Source: Aradus depressus
Taxonomy: Eukaryota > Arthropoda > Insecta > Hemiptera > Aradidae
NCBI GenBank assembly: GCA_963662175.1
Contig: OY759225.1
Location: 8,443,107 to 8,507,106 of the forward strand
Direction of reading: 5' to 3'
Length of the DNA stretch: 64,000 bases
The notes below the pieces were generated by a model that was given only the letters and a program-made list of their open reading frames with translations, had not been told where the DNA came from and searched no databases. Made by a program: the position numbers and the translations under genes. Below are positions 32,400 to 43,612 of the stretch, piece after piece; positions within the stretch are counted from its first letter, which is position 1; every line of letters starts with the position of its first letter.

Positions 32400-33350
32400 A
32401 ATGTCTATTCTCAAGATAACGCTGGGAGAGAGAGTGATCTGTTAGCGTTGTTGTTAAAAGAAAATGGGCTTCGGCGCAGCTGGCAACACAGTTAATGCCC
32501 AAAAGCCAAACGCCGATGGAATCATCTAGGGCACCAGATTTCTAGAGAACTGGAGAACCAGCGAGTGGAGGGCTACCGCGAGTTTCTCCAAAAATTGTCA
32601 TCTAACGACCCGAACTTATGCCTCTCATCCATCTCCTGAGAAGGCTGAAGAGAAGTGAGGCATATGTTCTACCCATTTAAGGACAAAGGGAAAACCGAGT
32701 TGCTGGTAGGGGAAGTCATCAGTCAGAAGCCGTTCATATGATCAGGAATCTCCCGGGAAAAAAGGCACCAGAAGAGGATTTATTACCAAATCTTGAAGAG
32801 AAAAGAGCATAGCGCTTGTCGCAAGTTTTTTATAATGGCTGCCTCAGAGCTTGGAAAAGTGCCGTTGTACTAATTTCCCATTAGCCAGGAAAATCTAATG
32901 ATCAACCTTCAAGCTTCCACCCCATGACTCTTTTGAACTTAGTTTAACTTCAAGAAGCTGCATTCCACGACGGATCAGCTTCAGAGTGTGGCGGAGGACA
33001 TTGTCAAGGGTTTTGTGGCGAAGCAATATTCTGCAGCCGTGTTTCTGGATATTGCTTCGATACAGTCTGGCACAAGGCTCTGCTGTACAAAATCCAACGT
33101 ATGGGGCTCCCCTGATATAAGCTTCCTTTCTCACCGATAGATCATTTCTAGTAAAGGTTAAATGTTGCCTTAGCGATCGAAGGACTATCGGTGCAAGAGT
33201 TCCCAAAGATTTGATCCTCAGTCCCATTCTCTTCTATCTATTCATGACACGCTCATCGTAGCAATCCATTGATTTTCATAACACTCGCTCTTGGTGGTGA
33301 ATTGGTTGAAACTGAGGTTAATCCTGAAAAATATTAAGTCCAATGTTTTC
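32400..33350 (+). pseudogene. jockey-clade LINE, EN-RT linker to RT core, decayed
   Basis: Plus-strand frames show, in order: SDLLALLLKENGLRRSWQH; RRWNHL; ISRELENQRVEGYREFLQK, LSSNDPN; KAPEEDLLPN-like and GCLRAWKSAVVLI-like segments; then AAVFLDIA (RT motif A), HKALLYKIQRMGLP and TIGARVPKD-like motif B. This is the standard jockey order. Many frameshifts and stops. The YADD box is not recognisable. Confidence 0.75.
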
Positions 33351-33506
33351 GCACTCCGATACATAAACCTCGATACATTGACACAGTTGAACATTGAAAG
33401 ATTCAAGACTGGACTGCAGTATGTTTCTGGAGCCGTTACCTTCGGCGTTGGGGAACTTCTATCACACCTTCGTCTCCTGACTACTATCTGCTTTTAGTTA
33501 GTTGTT

Positions 33507-33533
33507 GTGACTCATGCCCGGGCTTTAACTACT
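33507..33533 (-). mobile_element. SINE 3' scrap
   Basis: Only TGACTCATGCCCGGGCTTTA and a few more bases remain. Confidence 0.55.
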
Positions 33534-34087
33534 TTATTTCATTAATTAAATTGTGAATTAAATTTGTGTTGGATCAAATAAGAGTATTTTCCTCTTCCTT
33601 ATTTGAGTAGCAGTCTACAACTGTTGAGAGAATATAACAGTTGAAAAATAACAGATTGCTAAATATGAACCCACCGCTAGAGTGCAGTGTGTGTTCTAGG
33701 CGTGGAAGGAGGTCCTAAATCACCCAGGTCTAGCTGGCATCCAGTTAGTGCCTCCCTTTCGGATGTTGTCGATCAATTACAGGCTGGTGCTCGTGTCTGT
33801 TGCAAGCAGTCAAGTGGCACTTCTAACCTCCCCTTACACCCTAGACATTATAACACCTTTCTCACGCTATTTTTCTACACTTGTTATTTGTCAGACCTAC
33901 TAACTCACTAACACAACAATAACGGGTCCATGACATTTCGGCGAACTTTAATGTGGAGGACGTTTCAGAAGGGGGGACAAACGTTATTTTTACATACTAA
34001 AAGTCGATCTTCAGTTTTCATCGGAACTACTGGCAAGGTACTACCCTGAGTGGGCTAAAAATTAATAGTTGTCATTCTAAATTTGGA

Positions 34088-34421
34088 CTTATGACTCATG
34101 CCCGGGCTTTAACTACGAGGTCATATCGCCTACTACCAGAGCGCTCTTTCGTCACTCTGGTGGACATGAGCCCGACTCTACTGTGGGAGTCCTAAATTTT
34201 GCCTACCCTAAATTTTTTATTCACCAAGGATAGGGGTCTTTAACGAGTACCTAACATCGTACAGGCTCGGGACCATGGCTTAACGTCCCATCCGAAGGAC
34301 GGCGTGCTTAAGTTTATTTTACCTCCCAGATAAAATAAACTAAGGCCCTCGGTCGGGTTACGAACCCACGTTCTTCAGCTCAGAAGTCAAGCACGCATAC
34401 CACTGAGCTACCGGCGCCCTC
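34088..34421 (-). mobile_element. SINE copy with TSD but no telomere tail
   Basis: TSD AAATTTGGA (34079-34087 and 34422-34430). The 3' end is CTTATGACTCATGCCC with no TTAGG unit at all, which shows that tail length varies from zero upward. Otherwise complete. The B box has the same T as in the youngest copies. Confidence 0.93.
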
Positions 34422-34430
34422 AAATTTGGA

Positions 34431-34709
34431 GTTCATGCATTCATTAATTCGGCAGTTATTAGGAACCGTTCATTCTGGGTGGATACATCCATTCTATCGG
34501 CTTGTATCATGTTCGCAGACACAAACAGTCAGAACTCGGTAAGTTGTAGACATAATGGTCATTATTGGTGTCAGAAAGAAATAATTCAAATCCCCATAAG
34601 GACGTCACTTATTAATTTTCAGCGGAATCTGCATAATGAAAGAGGAGGATTAGTGGGAATGCTTCAATTAAAAACCCCGATAACTGCCTATGAAAAATAG
34701 AAATAAATG
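34431..34709 (+). repeat. ~135-bp repeat block, resumes at 35430-35480
   Basis: Diverged units up to GATAACTGCCTATGAAAAA. After the palindrome at 34710-35425 the end module appears (GGGGAAATACATTG, then GGTGATTTACC). The palindrome therefore sits inside an older repeat. Confidence 0.55.
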
Positions 34710-35425
34710 ACGTTGTCTTCCCACTGTTTTATTTATACCAGAACCGGTTTTCGACGCAACAGCGTCATCATCAGTGGTTCATCTATCATAGAATAACAAA
34801 AATATACAAATAATAAAAAGTATAAATAATTCATAAAGCATCAGGGTACAGAGTAAGAAAATAAAATTATAACATTAACTTACCCCACCCACACAGCACA
34901 GCGGTTGGAAGATAACTGGCCAAGCTCTAACGGGTGGGGATAGCCAGGTTCACTCACTCACAACATGCAAAAACCATTCATTCTAATATCTACCATTCAT
35001 TCTAATAAATACAATAAGTCTGTACTTGAAATAAGTTATTTCAAGTCTGTGATATTTTTAACATTGTATTTATTTATGTATTTATTTTAATTTTTTTATG
35101 TATAGGTTATATTATGTACAGACTTATTGTATTTATTAGAATGAATGGTAGATATTAGAATGAATGGTTTTTGCATGTTGAGAGAGTGAGTGAACCTGGC
35201 TATCCCCACCCCTTAGAGCTATGCCAGTTATCTTCCAACCGCTGTGCTGTGTGGGTGGGGTAAGTTAATTTTATAATTTTACTCTGTACCCTGATGCTTT
35301 AGGAATTATTTATACTTTTTATTATTTGTATATTTTTGTTATTCTATGATAAATGAACCACTGATGATGACGCTGTTGCGTAGAAAACCGGTTCTGGTAT
35401 AAATAAAACAGTGGGAAGACAACGT
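34710..35425. repeat. 716-bp palindromic element with facing hammerhead-like motifs
   Basis: Arms 34710-35025 and 35116-35425 are inverted copies with few differences. The outer ends are ACGTTGTCTTCCCACTG and its complement. The spacer is about 90 bp. Each arm has a hammerhead-like module near the outer end and GC-rich CCCCACCC segments inside. No coding region. It could be two pseudo-LTRs of a Penelope-like element joined head to head, or a non-autonomous ribozyme element. Confidence 0.85.
34737..34777 (-). ncRNA. best hammerhead-like ribozyme motif in the window
   Basis: Minus strand: ACCA, core box CTGATGA, T, stem II GACGC-TGTT-GCGTC (five perfect pairs), GAAA, stem III A-CCGG-T type, C at the cleavage position, TGGT closing stem I with ACCA. 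All conserved core bases are present. The only departure from the textbook core is one extra U between the first box and stem II. The plus-strand twin at 35357-35398 has one change in stem II. Confidence 0.65.
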
Positions 35426-35558
35426 TTTTTAATTTAAGTCTGGGGAAATACATTGCAGGTGATTTACCGACGTCTTTTTGGAAAGTATTTCAGTGTAAAT
35501 AAAATTGATTAAAAATAATAATTATAAAAAATATCAATTATAAAAAACAAATCAGCGT

Positions 35559-35562
<4 letters not shown>

Positions 35563-35602
<40 letters not shown>
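35563..35602 (+). repeat. (TC)n microsatellite
   Basis: About 19 CT units, with one TTTC interruption near the end. Confidence 0.95.
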
Positions 35603-35604
<2 letters not shown>

Positions 35605-35821
35605 AGAGAAAGGTGTACAATAAAAAGTTGATGAAAGTTATCAATCAGAAAATTATTAATTGAGGTCGGTTGGGTTGTCAAACTTGTGGCGGGAGAGGGG
35701 GAAGTTTTTAATCCATCATTGAGGTAGAACGGGACCCACTGGAATTATCTGTCTTAATGAAGCCAGAGGTCAGGCCAAGTACTTACTTCGTGGGGTCATT
35801 ATAAGTTGAGAACTCTTTTGG

Positions 35822-35885
35822 TGGGAGCCGGTAGTTCAGAGTTAATGTGTTTGTCTAGTATCCTCAAGATCGTGGCTCCCAAACA
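35822..35885 (+). mobile_element. SINE tRNA-head scrap
   Basis: GGGAGCCGGTAGTTCAGAGT and CCTCAAGATCGTGG keep the order of the SINE head. The B box is destroyed. Confidence 0.55.
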
Positions 35886-35936
35886 GTAATACATATAAAA
35901 TTACGTAAAATCACGATTACTCCCAATAGATTTAAC

Positions 35937-36589
35937 TAGCAGTAATACCCGGCGTTCCTCGGGGAACTTTGACTTTTCTCCCTATATCTCCTATAAGGCT
36001 ATTCAGTTCCTCGACAGTACATTCATGATGTTATAATTTTCAATTATTCATACGAAATAAGGCTTATAGTCCTTCAACTGTAGTAACGCTAGCTTTGGAG
36101 CTAAAACTAATTTATTCAAAAAGATTTCTCATTAATCGTTGCAATGGTTTTCGAGTTACAAAGAATGCGTGAGTGGATGCTGGGATGGACCAGGGGTTGA
36201 TTAAAAAATATACCTTAACCTTCCGGTAGATAAAACTTATCTATTCAAAAAGATTCCTCATTAATCATTGCAGTGGTTTTTGAGTTACAAAGATTGCGTG
36301 AGTGGATGCTGGGATGGACCAGGGGTTGATTAAAAAATAGACCTTAACCTTCCGGTAGATAAAACTTATCTATTCAAAAAGATTCCTCATTAATCATTGC
36401 AGTGGTTTTTGAGTTACAAAGATTGCGTGGGTGGATGCTGGGATGGGCCAGATATTGAGGTACTAATACGCCTATAACCTTCCACAGACGATGACGAACA
36501 AATTAAAAAAAAAAATTAATCAAATGCATCAAGCCGTTCGTGAGTTATAGCGGTACAACGCACATTTTCAGCTTTATATATGTATCGAC
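35937..36589 (+). mobile_element. non-coding dispersed element with 129-bp tandem repeats
   Basis: Begins CTAGCAGTAATACCCGGCGT and ends ACATTTTCAGCTTTATATATG. At 36112-36498 there are three tandem units of 129 bp (TATTCAAAAAGATTCCTCAT, GAGTTACAAAGATTGCGTG, GGATGCTGGGATGG). A similar ending (TTTCAGCTTTATTATTATAG) lies at 52045-52065. The class is not certain. The ends resemble non-autonomous repeats common in arthropod genomes. Confidence 0.55.
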
Positions 36590-36890
36590 ACGAAATTGTA
36601 TATGTGAATCCAGAACCATCTAGTAACAACATCTATCATATCTCAGCCAAATCGACGAAAAGAAGGGGGGATTAGGGGGAAGGCTTAACATTAAAACTCT
36701 AATGTCTGACAATAGAATGAATGAATAAACACGAAATTTTATATGTGTGACCACAACCCCATAAGGACAATTGTCATATTTTGGCCAAAGAGGAGAGGAA
36801 TAACTGAAAAACATAATAACTGCCGTTGTAATTAATCCATAAACACAAAATTTCATATGTGGATTAATAACCCCATAAGAACAACAAAAG
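36590..36890 (+). repeat. ~135-bp repeat, two units
   Basis: CGACACGAAATTGTATATGTG, AGCCAAATCGACGAAA and GGGGGATTAGGGGGAAGGC, then a second unit with TAACTGCCGTTGTAATTAAT. Confidence 0.6.
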
Positions 36891-37047
36891 CTTATAAATT
36901 AGATTTATAACTACTTGAGCCTAACACATCTATGATTAGTAGTAATAACAAAACTATTAAAAAAAGTAGAATGAAATTAATAAAAACTGAACAAATAAAT
37001 ACTTAAAAATATATGAGTATATAAAAAAAAAAATTAATACAGGATTC

Positions 37048-37460
37048 GTTTATAATAAGTAGACATTTTTCAATTTAATAAAAATTAAGTTACTATTTTT
37101 CAAAAAAAACTCTTCGGAAGTGTCTTTATCCCAACGATGTTTCGGGACGTTCTTACGTCCCATCATCAGGTCCCAATGTGCGAGATATAGACAAGAAAAG
37201 GAAAACAATGTAACTATAACAATATATGAAAAATAATATATACATGTGAGGTATATATATGTATATATATTATTTTTCATATATTGTTATAGTTACATTG
37301 TTTTCTTTCTTTTCTATATCTCGCACATTGGGACCTGATGATGGTACGTAAGAACGTCCCAAAACATCATTGGGATAAAGACACTTCCGAAGAGTTTTTT
37401 TAAAAAAAATAGTTATCTTAATTTTTATTAAATTGAAAAATGTGTCTACTTATTATAAAC
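37048..37460. repeat. 413-bp palindrome with facing hammerhead-like motifs
   Basis: Arms run from GTTTATAATAAGTAGAC to the AT-rich centre near 37242-37259. Each arm has, reading outward, CTGATGA, stem II GGGACGT-AAGA-ACGTCCC (perfect on the left arm), GAAAC (AAAAC on the right arm), then CATCGTT and GGGATAAAGACACTTCC. Stem I does not pair convincingly in my reading, so these are hammerhead-like rather than clear ribozymes. Relatives: 27286-27360 and 50626-50672. Confidence 0.8.
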
Positions 37461-37755
37461 ATATGTCGATATATGTGGATATGTGTGTATATGTAAACCA
37501 AATGAACCGTATTGTTAAAAGCCAAAAAAAAAAAAAAAACAATAAAATACTGAGTGCCATAGAGTCCAGTGATAAACAGGCTTGGTAAACAGTAAGCAAA
37601 TCAACACTATAAGAGAGAACATGTAGATGTAATGACCAAGAAGAGAAACAAGTTAATACATTAAACAAACAAACAACATACATAATACTCCTTACTACAG
37701 TAGGTACTCTTCAGTCACTATTTTCCAATTTTACTCTTTACTCTTATATTATATA

Positions 37756-38136
37756 AGGAGTTTGGAGCCAGAGCGGAACAACTGGTTGAAACTGAACAGG
37801 AAGAAAATGGCAATTGAAAATTGAGTACATTTTGTTGATCTCCATAAATGGGCCCCAAATATTTATTTATATTTGAAATTTTAGAATAGTATTCGATGAG
37901 TGATCCCTTTTTGTGTTCTATAAAGTTTTTGAAGGCCGTATGATCCATTGTGACTTTGAAAATATATGCACAAAATATTTGTGGACTAAACTTAAAGTGC
38001 TGCTATCTATCACTGAAGTGAAGAAACTAAGTGATCCACACTGGTTTTGAAAAAAGGGAACCTATACCAACATCAGGATGGTAATAACTCATTTTCCGAA
38101 AAATTGTGGGTTGGTCCGCTCTGGCTCCAAACTCCT
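37756..38136. mobile_element. MITE with 20+ bp TIR, AGGAGTTTGGAGCCAGAGCG
   Basis: The left end AGGAGTTTGGAGCCAGAGCG is matched exactly in reverse at the right end (CGCTCTGGCTCCAAACTCCT). It is 381 bp. The flanks are TA-rich, so the TSD cannot be fixed. The 76-codon minus-strand open frame inside shows no transposase motif. Superfamily unassigned. Confidence 0.8.
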
Positions 38137-38336
38137 CATATATATATTGATTAATCAATTATAAATGAATGTATAAAAAAGTCTAAATAAAAAAATATAA
38201 ATAAATAAAACAATAACGTACATTGAACTGACCTTTAAGAGGTGAAGGAACTTTGCCCAAAAAAGAAAAATGAAAGCTTTGTATCAAATAATGTTTTTTG
38301 GATATGAAACATGCTTTTAATTTTTTTGTTTTTTTT

Positions 38337-38500
38337 TATTACCTACTATTATAACTGCCGATGTAATGAATTTATCGACACTAAATTTAGTATAAAGATT
38401 TAGGAGCCTTTGTGTAAGTCAAATGTTGAATATTAGCGCAAACGATCCACTCCTTTTGGAGCGGTGGTCCTGGTGATCCACCGACGACTTTTTAAATTAA
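38337..38500 (+). repeat. ~135-bp repeat with end module
   Basis: TATAACTGCCGATGTAATGAA at the left. GGAGCGGTGGTCCTGGTGAT and CCACCGACGACTTTTT at the right. Confidence 0.55.
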
Positions 38501-39162
38501 TAATTTATTTATATTTTTTCAGTGAATTTTTTTCTGAATTCTAATAAGTGTTAAATATAAATATTTGACATATTGCACATTAACCTTTGTTCTTGTCTCC
38601 ACTTTTAGATGAAAAGAATATTTTATTATTTTGAGAATTGTTGATGTAACAATGGAGGGTGTCTTTGAATACTTAATGTTACGTCTCTCGGGGCAGCTTT
38701 TCTCGAGTAAGAATTACATTTCATTTATCAAAACGTGTTTTTTTCACCCAAAACTCCATCCAGGACATAACTGAGTAATCCTTCGGTGAAGTTTGTTACT
38801 TTAATAGGTTTTCCGAGTACAACTTGTATGAGTAATGTTAGGCCCTTGTCTCTAAACAGGATGTTTCCAACTTTCTCAAATGTCTGTTACTTCTGGAGTA
38901 GGACCGTTGACTGAGCCTCAGATTTTGCTCATTGTCTCAATTCAAGCTCTACAATGACACTTATTTCAACTTTTATTACAGCGATAATATAATTGACGGG
39001 GTTAGAATCAAAATGGTCCAAATGTTATAAAAATGATAGTTCTGTTCAGGAAAATAGTTGTACAAGTGAAATCCTAGCCAGTGCTGAGATCTAGTGGCTA
39101 ATCACTTATACCATTTTGGTGACATGAACAAGTAACTTAAACATATTAATAGCGACCTTGAC

Positions 39163-39811
39163 CAGGGGCGTAGCCAGAGGGGGGGCACGTGCCCTCCATG
39201 GCAGAGCAAAAAACTAAGAAAAATTAAATAAACTAAAAAAAATTTAGATTAAAAATATTCCGTCTCAATGGTCTCTGCATGCTAAGCGTGTACAGAAGGT
39301 TGTTGGAAAACGATCCAGAACACTTCAAAGAGGAAGTTCTTTCACGATTTTCGGAGGATAAACGAAAATTGTGCTTTACGTAAATGTACATGTACAATAC
39401 AAGTCATATTACATTTATTTAAATATACATGGATTCGATCATTTCATTTCCTCGCTCAAAATCATCATTTAATTTATACTTTATACTCTTAAAGCTGATT
39501 TTACATGCGCAGTAAAAATACAAAGCGCAGCAGCAGCAAATACATGCTATTGGATGTATATATATATATAACCAAAGTGTGCATTTGCTGCTGCTGCGCT
39601 TTACATTTTTGCTGCTCATGTAAAGTCAACTTGAGTATTACAGTCAGTGGTTACCTCAGGGGGAGCTTCTAGAGGTTCGAGTCTCCCAAATTAATAACAA
39701 AAAGTCTGCAGCGGTAACCACGGAAACTGCGGGCTGTACCCCCGAGAGTCTATACCCCCACCCCCGTAGCCTAACTTTGCCTCCCTGCTCAAAATCCTGG
39801 CTACGCCCCTG
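39163..39811 (-). mobile_element. hAT-type MITE, third copy, reverse
   Basis: The same TIRs in reverse orientation (CAGGGGCGTAGCCAGAGG and GGCTACGCCCCTG). It is 649 bp. The flanking 8-mers ACCTTGAC and ACGACACC do not match, so the TSD is lost or an end has recombined. A (TA)n of about 14 nt lies at the centre of the internal inverted repeat. Confidence 0.85.
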
Positions 39812-39904
39812 ACGACACCTATTGATTTTCAGTCCAATCTGTCGAAGCTAAATGGGTGGGGAAGGTTTAGGACAAATACTCTAGTAACTGCTGATATAAT
39901 GAAT

Positions 39905-40225
39905 GGACTGACACATAATATCCGAATACACTGTTAACGGCGAAGACGAGATGGACGTCCATCCTGAAATGGAAGGAGCTATGGGGGTGGACAAATAAAG
40001 GTGCGGTTACAAGGAGCTTCTTCCCGACTGTAGAGGACAGGTTGGCGTTGAAGAAGGACAAACCGTATCTAGCCCAGTTGACCATACTCCTGAGTGAACA
40101 CGGCAAGATGAGGCACTACCTCCACAGGTTCAAGATCCTCGATTCTCTCTCTGCCTCTGCGGCACCCAGGAGCAAACAGTCCATCATATGATCTTCAACT
40201 GGAGGACCTAAGAAGTTCTCTAGTG
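39905..40225 (+). pseudogene. R1/I-like LINE C-terminal (RNase H-proximal) remnant
   Basis: Plus strand: RTSILKWKELWGWTNKGAV, TRSFFPTVEDRLALKK, LAQLTILLSEHGKMRHYLHR, FKILD, then (shifted) LCLCGTQEQTVHHMIFNW. The order GHG-x-YLHRF followed by a CxCGxxxQTxxHxxFxC-like zinc motif is typical of the C-terminus of R1 and I clade elements. The first HG is EHG here. The frame shift and stop make it a pseudogene. Confidence 0.7.
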
Positions 40226-40249
40226 AGATTTGTGGTGGTTAATGATGAA

Positions 40250-40720
40250 AGTTGGCCTTTGTCAACAGTCATTTCAGTGCAACGTTTTTACAAACAATTT
40301 TTAGACTTCGTACAAAAGTTGAATTTTAATGAACTATAACTTGATTGTCTATCTAAATTATTGTAAAATTAAAATTTAAGTTATGTTAAAGCATGTAATA
40401 TACATATGGCTTCTAAGTTGAGGAACGCGGACATATTGTGGACGTAGTCAAAGGATGTTATTTTATGTAAATTATGAAAAATTAGTGTTTTGTCAAACAT
40501 TTCATGATGTAGCTAACGGTTAAGCCGGGGGATTCCCTAATTGAAGTGGCACCTTTCACCAGAGAGGTATTGGAGGGGTCGCACTCTGCAAACTAACTTA
40601 GTTCATAACTAGACCTGACGATGGTGTGAGGCCGAAACCGGTAGTTGTATTTTTATAAATATCTTTAGTGGAATAGACAATATTTCAAAAAAAAAGCTTG
40701 TTTTATTTATTTATATACAT
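40250..40720 (+). mobile_element. PLE terminal fragment, plus strand
   Basis: Contains AGTTGAGGAACGCGGACATA, AACTAGACCTGACGATGG, GCCGAAACCGGTAGTTGTA and TCTTTAGTGGAATAGACAAT, matching the ends of the element at 10905-12600 in opposite orientation. The hammerhead-like motif lies at 40612-40646 with the same core (CTGACGA, GAAA, CCGG). No RT sequence remains. Confidence 0.75.
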
Positions 40721-41569
40721 ATGGCGCATGCAGTTAAATATATTTCCTTCCAGTAGGGATACTACTGGATGGAAACCGGAAAAAAAACATTCTATGTAAA
40801 TTCAGTACGTAACAAAGGCGCAACGTAACAATTTCGCACGAAATCAGTCGAAGAGAAGGCATATATAGAACCCACGTATGTAGGAGCCACGTACGTGGGC
40901 AAAAATACTACTTAATCTTCCTAATCTACTCTGAATGACCCAACTCAGTGGTGTTTCTTCCTTTGAGTACTCGCAAGGCTGCCTTAAGCGTTAATGTCTT
41001 ATTTAATAGGTCATCCAACGAATGACAGTTATAAGTTGGATATCTGATCTCTTGAGACGGGCATATAAGTAGAATGGGCCATTGAAGAGGAAGTGGAGCT
41101 GAAGAGGCGAAAAGTCTGATTGAAGAGAGATCCATGTGAACAATGGCTCTTGGAATGGCGTGGGCTGCCTTGACGAGGAGGCTTCAAGCCTCCCCTCCCA
41201 CAGACAAAGACAACTAGGGGGCACTTGAGTCACTCATTACCGGACGAGCGACCACTCATTGTCAGGACAATACTTGGCCTAACAGCTAATCACTCAGCCA
41301 CCTACCTCAGGTTTAGGTCCAGTCATAATCACAGTACAGTCCAAACTCAGGATAAACCTGGTGAAATGTATATGTGAACTTTCCCCGTAGAATGTGTACA
41401 TTTCCCCTCAAATTATTACTGAGGAAAACTACTCAACACAAAAATTAATTCTATTGGGATTTACCGTGTTCAAGATTAACAAGTCATCACTAAGACTATT
41501 GATTCTAAGCCAAATCGACCGAGGAGAATTCACTCGATCGAATGAACATTTCAATATATAAAATGTACA

Positions 41570-42170
41570 GGGTGATTCTTTCGTAACTTAGAAAAAAAAA
41601 CTGGATGAAACTAGACCGAAAATGGAGTAGAATGCCGCCAACCGCACCTTTCTATCTCAATCCATTGTCGAGATAATATTTTTTAAAGGTTTTTTCGATA
41701 AAACCACGTTTTTTGCCATCAAGTCCCACATTTCTCCCCTTTAAATCAACTTTTCTCAACTTTTGAACACATTTTCGGAATCAGTTTCACATTCCTTATC
41801 AGACTAGTGTACTTTCAACTTTGAAAATTACCAACTTGAGACCGAAATAACAGCTAAAACGTTAACATTTTAGAAAAATTAAAATTTCGGGAAATATTTC
41901 CACGTCAACTACTTTCCCGCTCAAGGACTGCTTCAACCGTCCAGGGGGCTAGAAAACTTGCAAATTTAATCAGCTTTCTATTAGTACGGCCAACTTTGCG
42001 ATTTCGTATCGATTTCATGGAGAAATTTAAGGTTGAATGCAAAAAAACGTGATGTAAACTTTTTTTTTCTATTCTGATAATCTAGATATCATAAGTGTGG
42101 CCAGCTCAGGTCTCACAATAACAAGAGTGGACATTTATGATCTCTAGATTAAAAAAAAAAAAAAATCGTC
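41570..42170. other. non-coding stretch beginning ACAGGGTGATTC
   Basis: Starts with a phrase (ACAGGGTGATTCTTTCGTAA) of the kind often found at ends of arthropod DNA transposons. No matching inverted end or duplication was found. No coding sequence. Confidence 0.3.
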
Positions 42171-43539
42171 CAAAGGAGAAGAAGGGAGGAGTAAACTTAA
42201 TAATTAGAGACTGGGGAAGTGCATTGATTCACCGGCTTCCTTGTTTGGTCATATCCCCATCTCTATAGGATGTGCAAACTATGGTCCACCTCTTTGTGCA
42301 CTTAATAAGATATCTATGAATATTCAAATTCTTGCACAAAGTAAGCAAGGCCAGTTAAATCAAACCCCAATATTTGCTTATTAAAATATTTATGAAGATT
42401 AGATTTATTTTATTTATCGATTATTTATACGAACTGTCTTCTATACAGCCTTGTATATCCCTATATATCACAAATATTGATATTGGTTAGCAAAACGTTG
42501 GTATATTACTACTATATACGTTTTAACAGTCGATATGAAATTGAAAAAAAGAAGAAATATAATAAAATATGTGACCAAGATCCCCTAAGAATATATAAAT
42601 ACATAATCAAACAGAAAAGGAAACAATAAAATAATGTATCAGAATGCCATACAAATAAATAATTACAAAAATAAATAAATTAGAGTTAGAGTGGAAAAAA
42701 ACTAGTGTGATAATTTAAAAAAATGATGTTTAATAAAATATAAGTATAAATAATAAATATTATATAATAACTAATAAGTATAAAATTAAAATAAAATTAA
42801 TAATAAATAAACAAATAATAAATATTAACACATTTCCTGAAGAAAATATAGCTGGTTTTCTACTAAATTTTGATTTCTACAGTAAGGTATAAATTATCTT
42901 ACATTGTTCACAGGGAAAATGAATAGCATAGAATAAGAGTACAAATATTGGGTTTATTTAACACTAATCTACATTGTAAATTGAATAACAACGATTGGAA
43001 ATAAAAAAATTAAATTATTTTATAAAAAGAAATGTTACGAAGTACTTCTTAAAACTATATCAGTCTTTTTTCTGTTTTATATTGGCCACTGTCTATAATT
43101 CTTTTATATTTTGGGCATATATACATATAAATAAAAAGCACCTTTTCCCTTCTACGTACTTCCAATGTTATAATTTTCACTCCTACATCTCCTCTACATC
43201 TTCCCTCACTCAGACTGGTTCACTACACCTTAACCCGAAAAACATTTCTCTCTCTAGACTGTCCACTTCCGCAACACAACTTAGACTGTTTCACACTATT
43301 TAAAACAGCTAATCGTCGTCTTTCGGCCTCCATTCATTTGTTGCTTACATTTCGTTTTAAAACAAAATGCGACTAGTCCATCTTTGTATATTTATTCACT
43401 AATGGAGTTACTTCACTCCTAACAGCTGTTTTTATACAAATAATAATAATTGATTTTATAATATATGTGTAAATTTTTACAGTATATAATACAGTGTCTA
43501 TATAAATATGAAAGGAAAGGATGAATCAGAGGGCCCAGC

Positions 43540-43612
43540 TCCAAAATCCTAATAACTGCCAATGTAGTTAATATAACGACACAAAATGTGGTGTTAGGAT
43601 TCAAGTTAGGAG
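43540..43612 (+). repeat. ~135-bp repeat, interrupted by mariner
   Basis: TAATAACTGCCAATGTAGTTAA and CGACACAAAATGTGG. After the mariner remnant the block resumes with TTAGCCAAAAAAGTCGATCGG and the end module GGGGAAGTACATTTT (to about 44260). Confidence 0.55.

Noticed and set aside
39867..40106. Minus-strand open frame over the R1/I-like fragment
   Set aside because: It is the antisense shadow of the plus-strand LINE C-terminus, which has recognisable motifs.
42995..43303. 102-codon plus-strand open frame
   Set aside because: T-rich with no motif; probably chance, although a decayed LINE segment cannot be excluded.
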